From Desulfohalobiaceae bacterium (GTDB lineage Bacteria; Desulfobacterota; Desulfovibrionia; Desulfovibrionales; Desulfothermaceae), in NCBI GenBank assembly GCA_027063985.1, contig JAMOQN010000200.1, forward strand, positions 1-35,684: 35,684 nucleotides of DNA. The letters run 5' to 3'. Made by a program: the position numbers and the translations under genes. Positions 29,063-35,684 of this stretch are shown here, piece after piece (position 1 is the first letter of the stretch; each line of letters begins with the position of its first letter). The notes under the pieces were generated by a model that was not told the origin of the DNA, searched no databases, and worked only from the letters and a program-made list of their open reading frames with translations.

Positions 29063-29720
29063 AATCTTTTCCTTGTTTTTTTGCCAAAATAGTTAGTCCA
29101 GCAACAACCTTTTGGCCTTTATTTATTATAATTTCATAGCCAGAAGGAAGATAAAGGTCAACTCTTGATCCAAATTTTATCATTCCAATCCTTTGCCCAA
29201 TTGTAAGTTTATCTCCTTTCTTTATCCAACACACAATTCTCCTGGCAATGAGGCCTGCAATTTGAACAACTGTAAAGTCTCCATATTTTGTTTTGATAGA
29301 GATTAAATTCCTTTCATTTTTTTCAGAAGATTTATCTAATGATGCATTAAAAAATTTTCCTGGTATGTATTTTATCTGTTGTACCTCACCAGATACAGGA
29401 GATCTGTTTACATGGACATTAAAAATATTCATAAAAATAGAAATCCTTAATTTTTCAATCCCCTTTATGGGATCCAAGACCTTCTTTATTTCAACTATTT
29501 TTCCATCAGCCGGACTTACAACTACATTTTCATCACATGGGGGATACCTTTCTGGATCACGAAAAAAATTCAACACAAAAAAGGTCAATGCCAAAAATAA
29601 AATACACAAAATTTTAAAATCTATTAATGCAAAGATAAAGGTGCAAAAAGCAAAAAATAATATAAAGGGTATTCCTTCTTTAGCAATACCAAATGACATA
29701 CCAGTTAATATACTTTTCAT
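29049..29720 (-). CDS. psd: Phosphatidylserine decarboxylase proenzyme
   Basis: FFRDPERYPP, VSPADGKIVEI, FMNIFNVHVNRSPVSGEV, RIGMIKFGSRVDLYLP (FGS pyruvoyl cleavage site). Confidence 0.95.
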   Translation of the reverse strand: MKSILTGMSFGIAKEGIPFILFFAFCTFIFALIDFKILCILFLALTFFVLNFFRDPERYPPCDENVVVSPADGKIVEIKKVLDPIKGIEKLRISIFMNIFNVHVNRSPVSGEVQQIKYIPGKFFNASLDKSSEKNERNLISIKTKYGDFTVVQIAGLIARRIVCWIKKGDKLTIGQRIGMIKFGSRVDLYLPSGYEIIINKGQKVVAGLTILAKKQGKDYEKK

Positions 29721-29840
29721 AATGCATTCCTATGTGCTTACGTAAATTTTTTATTTACACTTTTAAATCAAAAGTAATCTCTTTGAAAAACAGTTGTTGT
29801 TGAATCACCCTAAATTTGGGACCTGAACAGAACTAGGTAT

Positions 29841-30551
29841 CTATCTATTCTTTCCAAATCCTGGTACATATAATTTTTTTTCAATCCATTTTAGAAACCA
29901 CCCGGCTAAAGTGACCATAATTAAGTAATAAAGTCCAACTGCTAGAAAGACCTCTGTAAACCTAAAAGTCTTTGTGGCAATTATTTTTCCTTCACCAGTA
30001 AGTTCAATACAGGTAATTATGTAGGCAAGTGAAGAGTATTTTATCAAATAAATTATTTCATTGCCACAACCAGGCAGTGCCCGCCTCATGGCCTGTGGCA
30101 AAATAATGTTGACAAGGCTTGACCATTGAGAAAAACCAAGGGCCTGAGCAGCCAATATTTGACCTTTTTTTATGGATAAAAGGGCTCCCCTTATGTATTC
30201 AGAGTGATATGCGCCACTACACAAAGTAAATCCAAGTGTGGCGGCTAAATAAGGGGAGAGATAAATTCCTATATTGGGTAATCCAAAATAGAGAATAAAT
30301 AACTGTACAACTAAAGGGGTTCCTCTAAAAATAGTAGCATAACCTGCTGCAATTTTAGAAAAAATACCTTTTCCATTGGCTCTCAGGGTCCCAATTATAA
30401 CCCCTATTATTAGACCACAAATCGCAGAAGGAAAAATTAAGGACAACGATACTAAAAGTCCTTTATTTAAAGCAGGTATTACCTGATTAATATAAAATGA
30501 GGTGTCAAACAACTTACCATCTCTCCTAAATTTTAGGCAAGTTTTGAGCAA
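29841..30551 (-). CDS. Polar amino acid ABC transporter permease
   Basis: FRGTPLVVQLFILYFGLP, EYIRGALLSIKKGQILAAQALGFSQWSSLVNIILPQAMRRALPGCGNE. Confidence 0.93.
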   Translation of the reverse strand: MLKTCLKFRRDGKLFDTSFYINQVIPALNKGLLVSLSLIFPSAICGLIIGVIIGTLRANGKGIFSKIAAGYATIFRGTPLVVQLFILYFGLPNIGIYLSPYLAATLGFTLCSGAYHSEYIRGALLSIKKGQILAAQALGFSQWSSLVNIILPQAMRRALPGCGNEIIYLIKYSSLAYIITCIELTGEGKIIATKTFRFTEVFLAVGLYYLIMVTLAGWFLKWIEKKLYVPGFGKNR

Positions 30552-31279
30552 AAATCTAAAGTACGGGACTTTTTACTAAGCAGTCTCTTTGGTGTATCAT
30601 GCTCAATTATCATCCCATTTTCCATAAACAGGATCTCTTTTGCAATGTTTTTTACAAAACTCATTTGATGGGTCGCCATAAGCATGGTCATGCCAGATTC
30701 GCTTAAATTTTTAATAACCGATAAAACTTCCATGATGAGTTCTGGGTCAAGGGCAGAAGTGGGCTCATCTAAAAGTAAGACAACTGGATCCATGGCAAGG
30801 GCCCTTGCTATGGATACCCTCTGTTTTTGCCCCCCTGAAAGTTCTGCAGGATAGGCATGTAGCTTATCTGATAGACCAACCCTCGCAAGTTCAATTTCTG
30901 CTCTTTCAAAAGCCTTTTTTTTGGGAAGTTTTTTTACCTTTCTAAGTGCAATAGCCACATTATCAATGGCAGTTAAGTGATCAAACAAATTAAAGTCTTG
31001 AAAGATCATTCCAATTTGTTGCCTCAGCGCCAGTATCTCTTTCTTTTTTTTAAAAGAAACCTCTTTCCCGTTTAAGATTATCTGCCCTTTATCTGGAATA
31101 TGGAGTAGATTGATACACTGGAGCAAAGTGGATTTTCCTCCACCTGATGGCCCAATTAAGACCTTTAGGTCCCCTTTGTCTAAGGATAAGGAGACATCTT
31201 TTATAATTTCCCTACCTCCTAGAACTTTGGTCAAATTTCTTATCTCTAGCAATGTATTGTTATTTGATTTATAGTCCAT
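30533..31279 (-). CDS. Polar amino acid ABC transporter ATP-binding protein
   Basis: IGPSGGGKSTLLQCINLL, LSGGQKQRVSIARALAMDPVVLLLDEPTSALDPE. Confidence 0.95.
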   Translation of the reverse strand: MDYKSNNNTLLEIRNLTKVLGGREIIKDVSLSLDKGDLKVLIGPSGGGKSTLLQCINLLHIPDKGQIILNGKEVSFKKKKEILALRQQIGMIFQDFNLFDHLTAIDNVAIALRKVKKLPKKKAFERAEIELARVGLSDKLHAYPAELSGGQKQRVSIARALAMDPVVLLLDEPTSALDPELIMEVLSVIKNLSESGMTMLMATHQMSFVKNIAKEILFMENGMIIEHDTPKRLLSKKSRTLDFCSKLA

Positions 31280-31281
31280 TA

Positions 31282-31950
31282 TTAAATAGTGTATCCTGGG
31301 ATTTTTAATTTGTTTTCAATTTGTTTAAGCAAGTAAACTCCTGCCCACGTCAAAATGAAATATATCACACCAGCACAAAGATACATTGCAAGTTGTTCAT
31401 ATGTCCTGGATGCAACAAAGTGTGTCCTAGACATTATCTCAGATGTTCCCAATACAAAGGCTATGGCTGAATCCTTTAAAACAATTGAGTATTCATTGGA
31501 CCAGCCAGGTAGAGAAATTCTAATTACCTGGGGAAGGATGATGTATAAAATTCCCTGGACATCTGTCATGCCCAGGGCCTTTGCTGCCTTTAATTGCCCC
31601 TCTGGAATAGACTGGATACTTCCCCTAAATATCTGAGATTGATAGGCCCCACCCCTTAGTCCTAGAACCAAGACCGCTGACCAAAAGGCAGAGATATTTA
31701 AGTCTATCAAGGTAAATAGTCCAAAATAAAACAGAAATAAAAGAACTAAAACAGGAACTCCCCTGAAAAACCATACATAGATATTTGCAATAAATTTAAG
31801 TATGTTGTTGCCATAAACCTGGACAAGGCTTAAAGGAAGACCTATAAAAAAACCAAAGGCCATGGCACCAACTACAATGGCCACTGTATTAACGGCTCCT
31901 CCAAGCACATATGGAAGACTTGAGATAACTACTTCTAAAGAGTGCAACAT
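31282..31950 (-). CDS. Polar amino acid ABC transporter permease
   Basis: FRGVPVLVLLFLFYFGL, FRGSIQSIPEGQLKAAKALGMTDVQGILYIILPQVIRISLPGWSNE. Confidence 0.93.
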   Translation of the reverse strand: MLHSLEVVISSLPYVLGGAVNTVAIVVGAMAFGFFIGLPLSLVQVYGNNILKFIANIYVWFFRGVPVLVLLFLFYFGLFTLIDLNISAFWSAVLVLGLRGGAYQSQIFRGSIQSIPEGQLKAAKALGMTDVQGILYIILPQVIRISLPGWSNEYSIVLKDSAIAFVLGTSEIMSRTHFVASRTYEQLAMYLCAGVIYFILTWAGVYLLKQIENKLKIPGYTI

Positions 31951-32003
31951 AATAGTAGGAACATGGTGCGGGCACCAGGGATATAAAAGTGCCCGCCTAA
32001 TTT

Positions 32004-32750
32004 TTACTGTCCAGGTTTATACTTTTTTATTAATTCCTGCCAATACGGGTCTTTCATGAGCATTCTAAGTCCAGTATTTAAGGTATTTAAAAGCTCTTTA
32101 TCCTGTTTCCTAACTGCGTATCCAAATTTTTCAGAAGGCATTCCAAAAGTACCTAATACCTTGACAGGCTTTTTCTTTGCTGCATCATAGGCTGGAGCAT
32201 CGTCCATTGCAGCTGCATCTATCCTTCCATTAACCAGATCAACCACTGCAAGTGGAGCAGAGTCATAATATCTCAAGGTAAAATTCCAGCCCTTTTTGCT
32301 TTTGTTCTTTTCAAGCCATTCAGCTTCAGATGTCCCCCTTTGAACACCTAAAATCTTTTTTCCTTTTAATACATCATCAACTGTTAAGTTGGAATCTTTT
32401 CTCACAACCATCACCTGCTTGATTTCCCAATAAGGGATTGTGAAGTTAACCACCTTTTGTCTTTCAGGAGTAATACTCATTCCAGCTGCTATCATATCTA
32501 TTTTTTTTGCAAGCAGGTTTGGAATTATTCCATCCCAATCCATTGGCTTGTGTATGACCTTAAAACCCATTTTTTTTGCAATCCAATTTAGTGCCTCTAC
32601 GTCAAATCCAGTGGGATTCCCATTTTTATCAACATAAGAAAATGGTGGGAAGTTGGCATCAATACCATTAATATAGGTCTTTTTGCCTGCAAAACTACTT
32701 ACTGAAAAAAGTAAACAAATCATCAAAATAAAGGTAAAAATTTTTTTCAT
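32004..32750 (-). CDS. Extracellular amino acid-binding protein (SBP family 3)
   Basis: Signal peptide; INGIDANFPPFSYVDKNGNPTGFDVEALNWIAKKMG, GMSITPERQKVVNFTIPYWE. Confidence 0.94.
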   Translation of the reverse strand: MKKIFTFILMICLLFSVSSFAGKKTYINGIDANFPPFSYVDKNGNPTGFDVEALNWIAKKMGFKVIHKPMDWDGIIPNLLAKKIDMIAAGMSITPERQKVVNFTIPYWEIKQVMVVRKDSNLTVDDVLKGKKILGVQRGTSEAEWLEKNKSKKGWNFTLRYYDSAPLAVVDLVNGRIDAAAMDDAPAYDAAKKKPVKVLGTFGMPSEKFGYAVRKQDKELLNTLNTGLRMLMKDPYWQELIKKYKPGQ

Positions 32751-32849
32751 GACCTATTCCCCCTATTTGTTTTAGCTCAAGGTTTTGACCAGCTAGAGAG
32801 CGCTTTTTCTACCAAATAATTCTGTTTTCTTCAAGAAAAACATCTGCTC

Positions 32850-34535
32850 TCATTTTTTTGCCATTTTAGCCCATTTATCTCTAAGGGGCACGATTAAATT
32901 AAAGACTAATCTATCATTACTTGAGTCTGGATCAACGCAAAAGTATCCTTTTCTTTCAAATTGAAACCTATCCCCTGGCTGGACATCTTTTAGGGAAGGT
33001 TCTAGCTTACAGTGGGTTATAATTTTGAGGGAGTCTGGATTTATATATTCTTTGAAATCAATTCCCTTTTTTTCGTCTGCAGTTGGGTCTGGTTTTATAA
33101 ATAAACGGTCATATAGCCTTATTTCAGCTGAAATTGCGTGTTTTGCAGATACCCAGTGCAGCGTTGCCTTTACTTTTCTGCCGTCTTTGGCATTACCACC
33201 TCTGGTCTCAGGGTCGTAGGTGCAATAAATCTCTTCAATATTTCCATTTTTATCTTTTTTTAGGTCAACACATTTTATAAAATATGCATATCTTAATCTC
33301 ACTTCCCTGCCTGGTGCAAGCCTATAAAATTTTTTAGGGGGTTCTTCCATAAAGTCTTCTCTTTCAATAAATAGTTCTCTGGAAAATGGAATTTTTCGTG
33401 TGCCTTGAGATAGATCTTCTGGATTGTTTATAGCATCAAGATACTCTTCTTTGTCTTCTGGGTAGTTAACTATTACCACCTTAACAGGATCCAATACCCC
33501 CATTCGTCTGGGTGCTATTTTATTTAGGTCTTCCCGTATTGCATATTCTAAAAGTCCCATATCCACCATAGATTCGCTCTTGCCAACTCCAATTAATTCA
33601 CAAAACCTTCTAATGGATTTTGGTGTATAGCCACGTCTTCTAAGACCAGCGATTGTGGGCATTCTTGGATCATCCCAGCCATTTACAATTCCTTTTTCCA
33701 CAAGCTGGATGAGTTTTCTTTTGCTGAGCACAGTGTAGGAGAGATTTAACCTTGCAAATTCTATTTGTTTTGGTTTTGGCTCATTTTTAATAAGCTCATT
33801 TATAAACCACTCATACAAAGGGCGGTGGTCTTCAAATTCTAGAGAACAAAGGGAATGGGTTATATTTTCTATTGCATCGCTAAGACAATGGGCAAAGTCA
33901 TAGGTTGGGTATATGCACCACTTATTTTTGGTTCTATGGTGGGGCATTTTTATTATCCTGTAGATAACAGGATCGCGCATATTTATATTGGGAGATTTCA
34001 TGTCAATTTTTGCCCTAAGGACCTTTGATCCTTCTTCAAATTCTCCATTTTTCATCCTGTAAAAGAGATCTAAATTTTCTTCAATACTTCTGTTTCTATA
34101 AGGGCTTTCAATGCCAGGTTCTGTTAATGTTCCCCTATATTTTTTTATTTCCTCTGGACTAAGCTCACAAACATATGCCTTATTTTTCTTTATTAACTCA
34201 ACTGCAAATTCAAACAATTCATCAAAATAGTCAGATGCAAAATATAGATGTTCTCCCCAGTCAAAGCCAAGCCATCTAACATCTTGTTTTATTGCCTGAA
34301 CAAAAATATCGTCCTCTTTTGCTGGATTTGTATCGTCAAACCTTAAATGACACCTGCCATTAAATTCCTCTGCAAGCCCAAAATTCAAACAAATGGCTTT
34401 TGCATGTCCAATATGTAAATATCCATTTGGCTCTGGTGGAAACCTTGTTATTATTTTTTCAACCTTGCCTTCTTTTAGATCCTGCATAATTATGTTTTTT
34501 ATAAAATTTTTTGGGACTTCTATTTCTTTTTTCAT
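32850..34535 (-). CDS. glnS: Glutaminyl-tRNA synthetase
   Basis: [72 protein letters not shown]. Confidence 0.95.
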   Translation of the reverse strand: MKKEIEVPKNFIKNIIMQDLKEGKVEKIITRFPPEPNGYLHIGHAKAICLNFGLAEEFNGRCHLRFDDTNPAKEDDIFVQAIKQDVRWLGFDWGEHLYFASDYFDELFEFAVELIKKNKAYVCELSPEEIKKYRGTLTEPGIESPYRNRSIEENLDLFYRMKNGEFEEGSKVLRAKIDMKSPNINMRDPVIYRIIKMPHHRTKNKWCIYPTYDFAHCLSDAIENITHSLCSLEFEDHRPLYEWFINELIKNEPKPKQIEFARLNLSYTVLSKRKLIQLVEKGIVNGWDDPRMPTIAGLRRRGYTPKSIRRFCELIGVGKSESMVDMGLLEYAIREDLNKIAPRRMGVLDPVKVVIVNYPEDKEEYLDAINNPEDLSQGTRKIPFSRELFIEREDFMEEPPKKFYRLAPGREVRLRYAYFIKCVDLKKDKNGNIEEIYCTYDPETRGGNAKDGRKVKATLHWVSAKHAISAEIRLYDRLFIKPDPTADEKKGIDFKEYINPDSLKIITHCKLEPSLKDVQPGDRFQFERKGYFCVDPDSSNDRLVFNLIVPLRDKWAKMAKK

Positions 34536-35581
34536 TGTCTTTCTCCTATATTGCTTGCTCCAGGAATAAAAATAGCTATTTTAATTTTATCATCATCCAG
34601 ATTGACAATATCAATTTTACCATCCACTTGTTTTATAAACTTTAAAATACCTCTTAACCCTAATTCTTCTTTTATTTTCTCAGTTTTAAAATCCTGTTTT
34701 TTGGCTTCAACAAAAAGACATACGATTTTTTTATCTGAGTCTTCCAGTTCATTGTTTTTAAGTGAAATTTTTAACTGTGTATCAGGCTTTACAATGTTTT
34801 TTAAGGTCTTTAATAAAGATTGGCATAATAGATAAGTCTGTAATGGATCTGCATATATTTCATCGCCCTCTTTGTTTATGTCTTCTATTATGGATATTCT
34901 CCCCAATAGATCAGACTTTTCTATGCGTAATGTCTCTTTTAAAATCACATGAAATGGAAATATTTGCTTTTCCATATTTTCCCAGTTGCGGCTATATTGA
35001 GTGAGTTTATCTACTAGATTCTTGGCCTTATCAGATGCCTTTAAAATTAAATCAACATAACGACTAAGTTCCTCACTGTTTTTTGTCTTGAATTTTAAAA
35101 GCTCTGCATATCCTATTATCGCACCAAGTAGATTGTTAAAATCATGGGCTATGCCAGCAGCGAATATACTAAGGGCTTTTATTCTACTCGCTATATTTAA
35201 TTCTTTTTGTAATTTGAACTTCTCCATTGCAAGATGTAATGTATTTAATACTGCATGGTTATTAAATGGATACACAATATAACCATATTGTTCTAAGGCG
35301 CTATTTTTTAAAAAATCATCAATTTGTTCAGGAAATATAAATACAATTGGGACATTAAAACTAACATCTTGAAAAGGGTTTTCATTTTTTCTATTCCAGT
35401 CAATGAGTATTAAATCAACCTGTTTTCTGGCAGCAAAATCAAGGGCTGTTTTCTTTGAATCAACAATTGAACATAGTGAAATATTATTTTCTTTGAAAAT
35501 TTCAGATAGTTCAGTTGCAAGTCTTTTTCTTTTTGTAACAAGGACTAATCTTATTTCTCTACTCGTCATTTTTTCCCTCAT
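34532..35581 (-). CDS. Receiver-like + HisKA protein with degenerate HATPase (histidine kinase-like)
   Basis: [23 protein letters not shown] HisKA H-box; N-terminal receiver-like DLILIDWN; C-terminus lacks recognisable N/G1/F/G2 boxes. Confidence 0.8.
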   Translation of the reverse strand: MREKMTSREIRLVLVTKRKRLATELSEIFKENNISLCSIVDSKKTALDFAARKQVDLILIDWNRKNENPFQDVSFNVPIVFIFPEQIDDFLKNSALEQYGYIVYPFNNHAVLNTLHLAMEKFKLQKELNIASRIKALSIFAAGIAHDFNNLLGAIIGYAELLKFKTKNSEELSRYVDLILKASDKAKNLVDKLTQYSRNWENMEKQIFPFHVILKETLRIEKSDLLGRISIIEDINKEGDEIYADPLQTYLLCQSLLKTLKNIVKPDTQLKISLKNNELEDSDKKIVCLFVEAKKQDFKTEKIKEELGLRGILKFIKQVDGKIDIVNLDDDKIKIAIFIPGASNIGERQ

Positions 35582-35684
35582 AGAATAAAAAAAGACGTTT
35601 TATAAAAACCGTGGCATAGGAGCCTTTTTGTAAGAAAAAATCAATTTGCCAGATATAAGGGGTGGATTTTTCCCATTTAAATAT

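Noticed and set aside
1-35684. GATC depletion as a signature of restriction avoidance
   Set aside because: GATC sites are readily visible (e.g. 337-340, 356-359), so no depletion is apparent by eye; consistent with methylated host DNA

Overview
AT-rich bacterial chromosome segment, almost entirely minus-strand, with gene order and content resembling thermophilic Desulfovibrionales/Desulfobacterota (taxonomy is inferred). In + coordinates: metK (truncated by the window start), a sirtuin, a fused TIGR03960/DUF2344 radical SAM protein, an Sm-like small protein, a HisD-like degenerate protein, bamD, trxB, trxA, tsaD, fbp, a lipoprotein, two + strand TM/coiled-coil genes, TPR and FtsB/DivIC-like genes, a Zn-ribbon/pseudo-receiver protein, tandem PilT-family ATPases, pgsA, a DUF4124-SLT transglycosylase, pcm, a DpnII-like GATC restriction-modification cassette, an unusually long (1200 aa) PEP synthase-like protein, leuB/leuD/leuC/leuA, pssA, psd, a polar amino-acid ABC transporter, glnS, and a kinase-like protein with degenerate receiver and ATPase domains. 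The main accessory feature is the R-M cassette at 18117-19890. It carries only a DpnA-type methylase, is preceded by an unannotated small ORF split by a poly-A tract, and is flanked by an 8-bp tandem repeat with G-quadruplex potential and by a decayed coding remnant. No CRISPR array, rRNA, tRNA, prophage or IS element was recognised.
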